Source: an uncultured Schlesneria sp.
GTDB lineage: Bacteria > Planctomycetota > Planctomycetia > Planctomycetales > Planctomycetaceae
Length of the DNA: 64,000 bases
Reading direction: 5' to 3'
Assembly (NCBI GenBank): GCA_903858935.1
Contig: CAIOKO010000180.1
Coordinates: forward strand, 1 to 64,000
The notes below the pieces were generated by a model. It saw only the letters and a list, made by a program, of their open reading frames with translations, did not search any database and was not told the DNA's origin. Position 1 is the first letter of the stretch. Every line of letters begins with the position of its first letter. The position numbers and the translations under genes are program-made. Of the stretch, positions 1-10,400 are shown in pieces.

Positions 1-174
1 CCACCACGAGAAAATCGCAATTGATCCAAACATAAATATCAACAATTCACCGTCGATCCGCCCCGTTTTTTAGCCGCAGAGCGGCGACCGAATAAAGCCT
101 GGGGCAGCCTCTGCCCCAGGTTATGCCATGCCAATACCCAACCCATAGCCCCATCGGGGCGACCGAGATTCAAT
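1..174. repeat. REP-like hairpin unit, copy 1 (direct orientation)
   Basis: Intergenic unit of about 174 bp, nearly identical to 815-988. It carries three perfect palindromes: A at 73-85 (GCCGC-AGA-GCGGC), B at 98-120 (10-bp stem, CCT loop) and C at 148-160 (GCCCC-ATC-GGGGC). Hairpins A and C differ in stem sequence but both are followed directly by the same hexamer GACCGA. I see no gene anywhere in 1-1082; short open frames there simply read through the repeats. The left end may be truncated by the window edge. Confidence 0.85.
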
Positions 175-290
175 AGACATCCACAACAACGACCACCACA
201 AATATTGCAATTCGTTCAACCATAGATTTCGCTGATTCGACCGTTACATCAAACAACGGCGATGAAACACCGCGTGCAATCGCACCGCGC

Positions 291-390
291 ATCTCGGTCG
301 CCCCGATGGGGCTGATTGGCACCTTTTTTACGAACTCACCCGGGGCGGAAACCGCCCCGGGCTTTACTCGGTCGCCGCTATGCGGCTAAA
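291..390. repeat. REP-like hairpin unit, inverted copy
   Basis: Inverted copy of the same unit. Hairpin C' lies at 300-312, B' at 339-361 and A' at 374-386. The B' stem is CCCGGGGCGG paired with CCGCCCCGGG around an AAA loop; relative to copy 1 both arms changed together, so the 10-bp stem is still perfect. CGGTC (complement of GACCG) stands just before C' and A', mirroring the direct copies. Together with the direct copies this gives a BIME-like head-to-head arrangement. Confidence 0.8.
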
Positions 391-670
391 CACGGAGGAA
401 CAGTCTGCAGACACGACCTCAGGCAACGACTCGGGCGAACGGCCGCGATCAACGTGCACGCGGCAACCAAAAAACAGCAGGTTTTCGGCGACCACGTTGC
501 ACATGAATTCACGCCAAATGTTTGGAATCTGAGATTCGAAAACGCTGAACTCACACGCCCAAAACTGCCAGGCGGCTGGCCGGTTATTGGTGGCCGGTGA
601 TGATTCGTCGTTGATGATGATTGTTCGTCATTGGCCGACCAACACCATACATAACTCGGCCGTCAAATTC

Positions 671-802
671 ACCGTCGAACTTCCCCGTCTTTTAGCCGCA
701 GAGCGGCGACCGAATAAAGCCCGGGGTAGCCTCTGCCCCAGGTTATGCCATGCCAAAACCGAACCCAAAGCCCCATCGGGGCGGCCGAGATTCAACAGAT
801 AT
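671..802. repeat. REP-like hairpin unit, diverged direct copy
   Basis: Third copy in direct orientation with hairpin A at 695-707 and C at 770-782. Hairpin B (720-742) is degenerate here, with one mismatch and one G-T pair, and the hexamer after C reads GGCCGA instead of GACCGA. It lies immediately upstream of the fourth copy, giving a local tandem with about 192-bp spacing. Confidence 0.75.
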
Positions 803-814
803 CAATACCAACGA

Positions 815-988
815 CCACCACGAGAAAATCGCAATTGATCCAAACATAAATATCAACAATTCACCGTCGATCCGCCCCGTTTTTTAGCCGCAGAGCGGCG
901 ACCGAATAAAGCCTGGGGCAGCCTCTGCCCCAGGTTATGCCATCCCAAAACCGAACCCAAAGCCCCATCGGGGCGACCGAGATTCAAC
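815..988. repeat. REP-like hairpin unit, copy 4 (direct orientation)
   Basis: Direct copy matching 1-174 at a constant offset of 814, with hairpins A at 887-899, B at 912-934 and C at 962-974, each A and C followed by GACCGA. It ends about 95 bp from the 3' end of the transposase gene at 1083. Confidence 0.85.
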
Positions 989-1082
989 GGACATCAATAC
1001 CAACGATCACCACGGGAAAATCGAGATTGGTCCAACCACACATATCATCCATGCGACCGTCTCCACCAAACGCATTTCAGCC

Positions 1083-1550
1083 CTACAGGATGAGTTCCTC
1101 ATCAAAAACATATTTTATTTCAAATTCGACTTGATGTTTTCGCAAGATTGTCAGGAACTCTTCCTTGAACGACTGTTTTCGATGATGTTCTTCCTGATTG
1201 CGGATGTATGACTGGACTTTGTCAACTTGCGATGAGCTCACGGAAAACGCACCGTACCCCGCCTGCCACTCAAAACGTTGTTTCGAAGTCTGTCGTTCAT
1301 TGATCCATTTCGACGAGTCCGCCTTCACGTCGCGAAGAACATCCATAATCGCATATTTCGGACTGAGTTTTGTCAGGATATGGATGTGATCCGTTGTACC
1401 TCCGATTTCCAACGGGATTCCCTCTCGGTTAAGGAGGACCCCACCGATGTACGCATAAAGATCCGACTGCCATTCAGCAGAAATTGTCGTGCGCCGATAT
1501 TTTGTCGAATACACGATGTGATAAATCAGATTCGTAAATGTGTTGGACAT
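1083..1550 (-). CDS. IS200/IS605-type (RAYT-like) Y1 transposase
   Basis: A 155-residue single-domain Y1 (HUH) transposase of the family that moves single-stranded DNA by a tyrosine nucleophile. The HUH motif is His55-Ile-His57 in the context TTDHIHIL, and the likely catalytic tyrosine is Tyr115 in VQSYIRNQ. I start at 1550 (MSNTFTNL), where family homology begins; the frame is open 18 codons further upstream but that part looks non-coding. There is no TnpB partner. The gene sits between copies of a hairpin repeat in both orientations, the setting typical of REP-associated tyrosine transposases, although a plain IS200-like element cannot be excluded. It appears intact. Confidence is high for the family and moderate for the RAYT role. 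Confidence 0.85.
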   Translation of the reverse strand: MSNTFTNLIYHIVYSTKYRRTTISAEWQSDLYAYIGGVLLNREGIPLEIGGTTDHIHILTKLSPKYAIMDVLRDVKADSSKWINERQTSKQRFEWQAGYGAFSVSSSQVDKVQSYIRNQEEHHRKQSFKEEFLTILRKHQVEFEIKYVFDEELIL

Positions 1551-1688
1551 TCTTCGCACTCGATTGCGTTTGTCTGCCGAACCCGTCCTGACACGATGAA
1601 TCATATTTGCGGCATTTCATAAGAACAATTGCCATCGATTTTTCACGGGTAAACCGAGACGACACGGCGGTTGTCATCGAATCCGGTT

Positions 1689-1715
1689 CTCGGTCGCCGC
1701 GATGCGGCTAACAAC
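1689..1715. repeat. Solitary half of the REP-like unit (hairpin A only)
   Basis: Lone inverted hairpin A: CTCGGTC followed by GCCGC-GAT-GCGGC (1696-1708) and CTAA. The loop differs from the other copies while the stem and the CGGTC flank are kept. It lies upstream of the transposase gene, so repeats bracket that gene on both sides. Nothing else is seen in 1551-1765 apart from the hairpin at 1739-1758. Confidence 0.65.
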
Positions 1716-1738
1716 GAATCAGGGCAAAGGCCGGTTAA

Positions 1739-1758
1739 CCACCCCGAACGGGGGGTGG
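1739..1758 (-). terminator. Possible terminator of the apiosidase-like gene
   Basis: CCACCCC pairs with GGGGTGG around a 6-base loop, 7 bp downstream of the stop codon of the minus-strand gene ending at 1766. No U-run follows on the minus strand, so the hairpin is clear but its role as a terminator is only suggested. Confidence 0.4.
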
Positions 1759-1765
1759 GGTTTCG

Positions 1766-4060
1766 TTAGTTAGGTTTCCAGGCGGCTCGGCTTCCGTCCA
1801 TGGCACACTGGAAACGTAACGATTCAATCACGTGTGCTTCTGAGCCGTCGGGGCGGATAACCCAGACGGGGCGTTTATCAGTCGGCTTGTCTGCGTAGAC
1901 TTTTTTCATCTTTTCCGGATCGCTCCAATACCTTTCGTCAGTGTACCGGAACGAGATCCATTCCCCGTCAGAGGACCAGGCCGCTGGCGTGACCACTTTT
2001 TGCAGATTTGTCAGTTGCCGAAGATTCGTGCCGTCGGCATTCACCAAAAACAGTTCCAGTGCAGTGCCCACCGGGAACGAATAAACGATTGTCTTGCTGT
2101 CGGGCGACCAGTTCGGGAACGTGGCACCGACGCTGCTGGCCTCTTTCACGATTTGTGTTTTGTTCGATCCATCCAGCAGCATCGTGAAGACGGTCACCCC
2201 TCCACTCACGTGTCCTGTATAGCAAATCGTCTTTCCATCGGGCGAAAGCGTCGGATCGTGTCCTTCACCCAGGATTGTCAGGTCAGTACCGTCCGGCGAG
2301 ATACTCGCCATTTCCGGTTTATCACCATGCAATCCGAACACAATCCGCTCGCCGCTGGCGGTTCTCTGCCAGCTCGGCATGTAACAGACGGCAGGCGAAT
2401 CGACTAACCGCGTCACGTTCGCTCCGTCAGCGTCCATGACATACAGACTGTAGGGACCGTGTCGGTTTGAGGTGAAGGCGATCCGATTGCCGTCAGGCGA
2501 CCAGCAGGGATATCTGTCTTCGGAGGATGGGCTTCGCGAAACGTTAATGGCGTCGCCCGAATCGGGATCGACGATAAAGACTTCAGTATCTCCCGTCCGG
2601 ACGGATGTGATGAGTAAGGCTCGCTTCCTGGCTGCGACCGGGGTTTCGGCTGTTTTGCCCGGTGGCGGGTAATTCTTGCTGATGTCGTCCAGGACCAGTA
2701 CCCAGTCGAGTTGTTCGCCAATGTCAGGAGGACGAAATTCCTGTTCACCCTGGTTTGAGTACAGACCAATCGAGGTCGCTTCACCCGTACGGGGATTGAA
2801 CCACCACCCCTTTATTTTCGCGCCGTTGAGCTTGTCCATGCGGACTTTAAATGCGCGTCCGATCGGTGCGTAGACCATCGCAAACGTTCCGTCAGTATCG
2901 CGGGTCGCTACGAACCGGTATCGCCCGGCTCCAGGAACCGATGTGGCAACTCTGTCCGTGACGATAATACTGTCGTCGGGAATTCGCGACAGAATCGGTC
3001 GTGATTCAATCAGCCGTCGGCCAAAGATCATTTGATTAGCTCCTGGTTGATCGATGGCTTCCGTCCAGGGGACGAGTGGGTCATTCACAGGTGCCACACC
3101 CGGTTTCCAGAATCCCCAGATGGAATGGTGCCCGTACGTGTGTCCGCAGGCTCCGCTGAAAAGATCCCAGTACAACGGGCGGCGCACATCCGCTGCGATG
3201 GAATGACTGAGGCTTTTGGCATTGAATGAAATCGGATGCCCTTCATAGATCGGCTCACCATCGACGACGGGCTTGGTTGGTGTCCGGTCGTAATCAATTT
3301 TGGTCTGGTCATAGCGACCAGTGAATTCTGTCCCGTGACCATTTTGCCGCATGTTGAAATCGAGCCAGTCATCGGCGTGGAACCAGCGCGAGCTCCCTTG
3401 TCCGCCGTTGGGATGGAACGTGATCAGGTGCTTTCCGCCATCCCCTTTTTTGATCCCTTTGGCCATCGCCCGAATGATCTCTTTGTGTTCGTCCGTTTCA
3501 ATACTACGGTCGCCACCAAGCACCCAGATGATCCCTTTGTTTTTGTAACGAGCACCCAGCCATTCACCGTAGATCTCGGCATTTTGTGGCGTAAACAACT
3601 TTTTGGCGTCGTTTTCACGGAAGTGCCAGTAACGGCCCCAGGTGGGGAGAAACCCGACATACAAACCGTTGGCGTTTGCTCGATCGACAATATGATCGAC
3701 ATGATCCCAGTAATCGTTCTGGGGACCTTCTTTGATGGCAGGTCGTGCCGGGTCCAGATCTGTCAGTGGAAGATGTCCATAGGCATTCGGGACCGTGTGC
3801 CCGTCGAACTCACCGATGGCCACCGCCTGAATCACCGTATAACCTTGAGAAGCTCGTTTTTTCAAATACTTTTCGGCATCATCCCGATCGAGTCGATGGA
3901 AAAGTTCCCAGGCGGTATCGCCGAGATAGAAAAACGGCTTCCCTTCGTCCGTGACGAGAAACCGGTGGTTATCGCTGACTTTTAACGTGGGAAGATCGGC
4001 TGCACTAAGAGCACAAATGCTGCACATCATGCTGCATATCGACCAGATGGAATACCGCAT
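1766..4060 (-). CDS. Secreted apiosidase-like (DUF4038) glycoside hydrolase fused to a PD40 propeller
   Basis: A 764-residue exported protein. Residues 1-20 form a signal peptide (cleavage probably near LSAADLP). Residues about 25-370 match the DUF4038/apiosidase-like TIM-barrel family ([15 protein letters not shown] at the start, then IIWVLGGD and a VDGEP segment with acidic residues typical of the active-site loops). Residues about 385-470 resemble the small beta-sandwich that follows DUF4038 ([20 protein letters not shown]). Residues about 490-764 hold TolB/PD40-type propeller blades with the WSPDG signature repeated four or more times. Such hydrolases act on plant or algal glycans outside the cytoplasm; the substrate here is unknown. 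The propeller fusion is uncommon and may bind the polymer or anchor the enzyme. Start at 4060 gives the signal peptide directly. Confidence 0.85.
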   Translation of the reverse strand: MRYSIWSICSMMCSICALSAADLPTLKVSDNHRFLVTDEGKPFFYLGDTAWELFHRLDRDDAEKYLKKRASQGYTVIQAVAIGEFDGHTVPNAYGHLPLTDLDPARPAIKEGPQNDYWDHVDHIVDRANANGLYVGFLPTWGRYWHFRENDAKKLFTPQNAEIYGEWLGARYKNKGIIWVLGGDRSIETDEHKEIIRAMAKGIKKGDGGKHLITFHPNGGQGSSRWFHADDWLDFNMRQNGHGTEFTGRYDQTKIDYDRTPTKPVVDGEPIYEGHPISFNAKSLSHSIAADVRRPLYWDLFSGACGHTYGHHSIWGFWKPGVAPVNDPLVPWTEAIDQPGANQMIFGRRLIESRPILSRIPDDSIIVTDRVATSVPGAGRYRFVATRDTDGTFAMVYAPIGRAFKVRMDKLNGAKIKGWWFNPRTGEATSIGLYSNQGEQEFRPPDIGEQLDWVLVLDDISKNYPPPGKTAETPVAARKRALLITSVRTGDTEVFIVDPDSGDAINVSRSPSSEDRYPCWSPDGNRIAFTSNRHGPYSLYVMDADGANVTRLVDSPAVCYMPSWQRTASGERIVFGLHGDKPEMASISPDGTDLTILGEGHDPTLSPDGKTICYTGHVSGGVTVFTMLLDGSNKTQIVKEASSVGATFPNWSPDSKTIVYSFPVGTALELFLVNADGTNLRQLTNLQKVVTPAAWSSDGEWISFRYTDERYWSDPEKMKKVYADKPTDKRPVWVIRPDGSEAHVIESLRFQCAMDGSRAAWKPN

Positions 4061-4187
4061 ATTTCGTCTCCAGAAAAATCAATCAATGTTCGACTCGCCA
4101 ACCAATTACAACTGAAGGTCAAAAGCACGCATGCTCACGCATAATGCGAAAGTTTCGCGGAAAATCGAAAACGAAAAAAAGAAAGTT

Positions 4188-4292
4188 TGGAACGCTAATC
4201 AGCACTAATTTTCGCTAATCGGAAAATTCAAAAGGCTTCCTGGTCTTGCCTGATTCTTATCCGTGTCCATCTGGATATCCATGGTTAAAAAT
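4188..4292. repeat. Short helically phased degenerate repeats in a 341-bp gap
   Basis: The gap 4061-4401 holds no gene. It contains CGCTAATC at 4193-4200 and again at 4213-4220 with ACTAAT between them, then at 4258-4292 a second series (CCGTGTCCAT, CTGGATATCCAT, GGTTAAAA) with steps of about 11-12 bp. An A-rich purine tract (about 4160-4186) precedes them. I see no clear promoter. The pattern resembles widespread intergenic degenerate repeats, but this is from recollection and unverified. Confidence 0.4.
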
Positions 4293-4401
4293 CTTTTGTT
4301 TTCATCCTTCTCGTGCATCCTTCTTGTGCTGACGACCGAAGAGCTCTGCTTGATCCAAGACGGTCAAGCAGTGACACATGAATTTAGAAGACCATCTATC
4401 G

Positions 4402-7400
4402 TTATGGCTTGGATTCCGACAGTTCCTGGTCCTTCAAGTCAGGCAATGATTTTGGCCAGTCTCCGCGAAGGATGATATTGCGGACTCGAACGTCGGTCTG
4501 ATTGGCGTAGTGGAACAATCCAAATTGGCGCTGGTTCCAGTTCGCAACCGGCGACTGATAAATGTCGATGCCATTCAGGATCAACTGAACCTGATCACCG
4601 ACAAGTTTCAGTTGCAGCCGGTTCCACTCCTTGGGTTTCAGCGGAAGTTTTCCTTCCACGCGACGATGGGAGGGGTCTTCAATGAAATTGTCGGGTCGAA
4701 AGCCAATCCGTTCGGAATCCTGGTCAGTCAATACGTGCAGTTTGACTCCGTCGTCGTCGAGCAAAAATGCGATCCGTCCGAGTGCCGGATGGACATGGGT
4801 TTCGCCAGGTGCATAAAAGAACTCGTAACTGAGGTCGGCGTCTTCGGCGATCGGGCGGTGATATCGCAGCAGGCTTTGACGTTGCTGATTGCGAACAAGA
4901 TCAAATTTTGTCCCGATAATTTCACCGTTTGAGATCTTCCATGCTTCGTTTGATTGATTAAATCGACGATTGTTTGGGGGATTCATCGGATCACCATACA
5001 GACTGGCCGACCAGCCCAGCAGTTCGTCATTGGCGGACAAGTCGATTTCCCCGGGGATTTCGGGACTTCCAGTGATACGAACCTTGCGGACCTGGCCCGA
5101 ATGATTGGCCGACGTGGTCAGCGCCAGCCAGGGATCGGTTTTGTCCGGCAGCGTCAATTCGTGAACCTTCCGGTCATTGATGAACCACGTGGCCTTGTTG
5201 GGCTGGACATCCAGCAGCAAGCGACACCATTCGTCAAACTCCAGGATCGGTTCGAGCTTTGGTCCTGTCCCCTGTGTGGCCAGACTGCCGAATGTGACCA
5301 TCGTCTTCGTGTATTCCGACCCAACCCAATTGCCGTGATACATCAAACGAGACTCAGTCCAGCGCGATGTCGTCACCTCAGCATCGACTTTGAACGCCCC
5401 CCGAAGTGGCGATTGGAAGTACAAGACCCCGCCCCCTTCTCCGCCGAGGTGTGACACGACCCCATCCCGGAAGGACCAGCGTGAGGCAGGACTCCAGGGA
5501 TGATCTGCGGCATTTTCGATTCGTGACGAAATCCATTGAGCCTTCGGTGACGATCCTCCTGCAAACGGATATTTATCTGTTTCCATCAGAGATTTACAAC
5601 GATCCCGCAGCGCGACGACGCGCGTTTCCCAATAGTTATCAAACGGGCGTTTGCGATGTTGTTCGAGCAGCAGATTGAGCAACGGCAAGACCGCTGATCG
5701 AAGTTCAGCATGCTGCAATCCTGCGTGTGCTGCGATCAGGTCAGGCCAGCGTTCCAGAACGGACGCGTCATCGGGCAACTCTCCGGCCAGCGTGACGAGC
5801 TGATTGAAACCTTCTTTTGCCCTGGTCAATTGATCGCTGGCGATGTGAATCAGTGTTCGAAGCGCCAGCCTCGATCGTTTCAAGCTGGCATCATCGTCGG
5901 CTTGTGGTTCGGAATGAGGTTTCAATTCGTCCAGTCGATTCAGATTTTTCGCCAGCGTAATCAGTTCAAGAACAGGCGCGATAAGATCGCGACTTGCATA
6001 TTGCCGCGGACCTTCGTTGCCTGACCTGGCTGGACCGGACAATTTCGAAGCGAAATCTGTCACGGCCGGGATTCCGTTTGTGGCCGCGAACGAACCGTAA
6101 AGCCGCATCGAGTGATGATCATCATTGGGGAGAACCCATGCTGCCAAGGCATTGAAGCGATCCTCTGGTGATAAAACGCTGATTTCCACCAGACGATCTT
6201 GAACCGATTCCGAATGGAATTTTTCGTCAATCACGCGTGAATAACTGCGGCGTTCTGCAGGGGTTAATTCCCGAACAGGCGCCAACAGATTCAACGCAAT
6301 TTCGGGACTCAACGATTCTGGCCAGTCCCCCTGCAAGACGACGTTTCTTATCTGTACCGAAGTTGCATTTTTGTCGTGGTAGAAACCGAAATGACGGCTG
6401 TTTTCTCGCTCGAGCGGAGAGACACAAACAAGCGTCCCGTTCAGGCTGATATTGACCAAGCTGTCCTTAACCGAGAACTCGACGTTGTTCCAGGATTTTT
6501 CGTTGAGCCTGACGGATTCGCGACGAATCGATTCGTTGACCAGAACGTTATCTATCGACAGTCCATGCCGGATCTCGTCAGGTGAATTGCTGGCGGTCAT
6601 CCAATGCAATTTCAATCCATCCGTCTCCAGCAGGAATGCCAGACGGCCGATCGCGGGATGAACATGAACGGAATTTGCTCCTGATTCGTACCAGAATTCA
6701 TATCGAATCCGATCCCCTTCGGATAACGGATGTTCGTAATAGAGCCGACTTTGGATGAGGTGTTTCTTTTCCAGGCCTGAAGACGGTAATCGCCGACCTT
6801 GGATCGCCCCGTCTTTCACTTGCCAGTCCAGTTCATTCTCGACCTGCGGTCGCTGAATGATTTCCTCCACGTCCTCATCCGAGGCCGGATTGATCTGAGG
6901 CGGAGGCTGAGGCTGCGACTCGCCATAGAACGCACTCATCCAGCCAGACAGCAAGTCCGATGTGACAAGGTTCACTTCGCGCGGAATCTCAGGTTGACCC
7001 ATGATCTTCAAATTGCGGATCGCGGCTGACGAAGAGGACCCGTAACAATAGGTGAAAAGCCAGGGTGCGACCAAACCCGATTTCGCATCCTCCCGGATCA
7101 GATCCCCGTTGACGTAGTAATTCACTTTTTCGGGACCAACCTGCAAGCGAACGTGGTTGAAGCCATTGTGATTGATGCGAGCAAATCGCATTTGCTGCAG
7201 ATTGCGACCGTTCCCCTGGTAGCCATAATTCTGAGCGTAAATGAGGTCAGCCGCACTGTACACGACGCCTCCATATCCCAGCCCCAGGGCGTTATCCATT
7301 CCGTAACCTGACCAGGCGTCAAAGCTGATTTCAAAATCTCCCACCAGGGGATATTTTAAGAACAACTGGCTGGAGCCCGAGCCAAAAATGCGGCACAGAT

Positions 7401-10400
7401 GTCCTTCATTCACCAGCCACCAGTTCGGGAGCGCCCCGGCTGATTCCGATGCCGCAAACTCCTTGTCACTGGTGATCCAATGTTTCAGACCCGAGTTCCA
7501 GGGTTCGTGATCAAGTCGATCAACATTTTTCGCGTCGAGAACGGGAACGAAATAATCATGCCGACTCATGATCGAGAGCGGGGTCGTCCCGAACGACGTT
7601 CTCGCCAGGTACAAAGCCATTAATTCGCGACCTTTGTCTCGCAACTGGACGTCAGACATGGCAACCTTGGCCAGCACGACATCAGATAAGTCATGTGTAT
7701 TCTGATTCTGCTGCTGGGCTTCGAGACCCTCTTTGGGGCGTTTTCTTTCCGCGATCAGTTTTTGCAGGTCTGGCAAGACGTCCGAGCCTTTCCCCAGCGC
7801 AATCTGAGTCAATTGAAGCAGGAATTTTGATTGTTCGACATTCTGTTCGACATGCGGCAGCAGATCCTTTTGCAGTTCCTCCAGCCGACCGGCATCGATT
7901 GCCGCCTGAATCAAGAAATTCGCGGTACTACTGATCTGTGATTCACGTGGGGGTCGCGGGCTGTCGCCGCGCAAGATATCAAAGGCTTGCGGCGAATCCT
8001 CGCCCGGCAGGACACCAGCAATCAGACGAACCGATTTACGATCAGCAGTCGGCATTGTCCACGACTTAAGCAATTCATAGCGGTCCGCCTGCGGCAATGT
8101 GGCGAGCGCCGACATCATGGTACCACTGTAGTTTCCGACTGGTCCATAGTTTTGCGTGGCTGGCAGGTCGGCATAACGCCCCAGGCAATCGAGCAAGTCG
8201 GCTCGTTGTCCTCCCCTGGCGTATTCTTCCGCGACCTTCAGGAATTCCATCTTTCGCATGTATTGGCCGTAATCTCCTCCGTAATTCTGAAAGAGATTGG
8301 CCAACGATGAAAGATATTCTTCCAGCTGACGTTTGCCTGCGGCGAAATTCTGATTTCGAAAATGCGACCGTGCCAGCGAGAAACGGAAAGTCCGTAGTGG
8401 TTCTGCCGAAACATTTCCGCGTCCAGGATTCGTTGCCACAGCCAGATGGTCGATCACGAGTTCCAATAGCTCCGTCGCCTGTGGTTGAAGATCGGGCTCC
8501 GACAACGCGGCAATTGCAATATGGCTGGCGAGTTCATTCGATGTATGCGACGAATCCTGCTTAAGTCGATTCGTCAGCAGCGTGATCTGTTCTTTGGTCT
8601 GAAAAAAATCCTTTGCAGCCAATGCCAACTGGCAAAGCAGAATGCGGCTGGAAACTTCACCCAGCGGTTGCTTCAGCCGTGGCTCGACCAACTGCCTCAG
8701 CCTGTCGACTTTTCCCGCCCTCACAGTCGCAGCAGCCAACAAAGCACCAACGCTTTGCGGCGTTTGCAGGGCCGTTTGAAGCTGGCCATGCTGATTTGTA
8801 TCGGTCGGAGAATGCGGATGGAGAAAGACTTCGAATGGACGAGCCTCGGGGACAACGGCTCGTTCCAGGACACTGTAAATCGATTCATCCGAGACTCCTT
8901 TTTGCCGCCAGACTCGTTCAATGGTCGTCAGTCGCTCGTTAACCTTCGCCGCAACGGGTGATGGCTGGTTATCCTCGTTATTTCGGGAGGAAACATTCTG
9001 GTTGATGTCGATGGCGAGCAATGCTTCGATTGGTGGCCCGGATTGAATTGCTCGACCCATTGCCTCAAACGAAAGCTCCTCAAGTCCATTTTCAGCAGCC
9101 AGTTTGGCGAGTTGAGACAACTGCTCAAACTGAGCGAGTGTGACAACCGCCAGCTTTTCTTTAGGGGTTGCCGGAACGGCGGCCTTCGCAGGATTGTCCG
9201 TCGGCGACGTGGCGGACTTTTCGTCATCCGTCGCTTGTTGTTTCGATTTGTCACCTGGCTTGGGGAAGGCAATGTCCATCATCTCAGACCAGAGACGAGT
9301 GGCTTCCTGTCTGTCCCCGGCCTTTAATTCGATCTGGCCCCATTCGCGCAGGATGGCAAATGAAAATCCGTGATCGGCAAGACGCCGAGACGCTTCAAGC
9401 GCTCGCTGGGCCAGTTTCTGCCCGTCGGCGCGAAGTGACTCCTGTTTCAGGCATTCGCGAGCGGCCAGCCATAATCCAACTTGCTGCATCGCGGCTTCGC
9501 GCTGTTTGACTGAAAGCCCACCTTTTGCCGATTGCGGTTCGAGTGGGGTCTGTTCGACAAATGTAGTAAGTTCACTGACGGAAATCCCGGTTTTTTCCGT
9601 CTCTTTCAGGCTGTGCGCCAGAAGTGCTTCCAGGATTTTCACGGAGATTTCTGTCGAACGCAGTGCGGCAACTTCCGCCAGACCCTTCCGTGTCGGTTCA
9701 ACGAGTGACGGATTGGATGCCAGACCGGTCACGAGTTTGCCCAATACACTGGTTAATCGCGCCTGGTCCAGTTCGCGCGATTCGATTAACAGACCAAGGT
9801 CAATCGAAGGAGCGTCTCGCTCAGCCGGATTCGCTGAAGAATCTGTCAGTAGTTGAGGCAGTATCTCGGGTCGCAGTTCATTAATTGCCGTCTGCATTCC
9901 CGTTTGAATTTGTTTTTTGTACTGCTCCATTTGTTGCCGGCCCTGAGAAAGGCTGCCGAAGACATTTGCCCCGATGACAAAATCGTCAGACCGCCCCAGT
10001 TGCTCCTGGTACAAACGGATGGCATCCATCGGAAAACCGAGTTGGGAGACCTCCTGCGCCAACGACGTCACACTTTGAATGCGCTGGTAGGCTTCCCACG
10101 CTTCATTTCCTTGCTGACGCGAATTTTTGACACTTGTGGAAGAGAGGAGCAATCGGCGAGCATCGTCTCTACGGCCTTGCCTGGTGTAAATGGCGATCAG
10201 CGATTTGCCGGGCGAGTACTGGAATCCGTTCATCTGGGCCATCTGTATGACATTCGGGTCTCTACTGGCTGCTTCCAGATATTTCACAGCCAGATCGCCA
10301 CACTTTTCGTGTGCCATCAATTCCTGACCAATCTCCCATTGTGTGTATTGACCTCGCTGCACCGAATTGGCCGACTTGAACGTCGGCAGCATTTTTTCAA

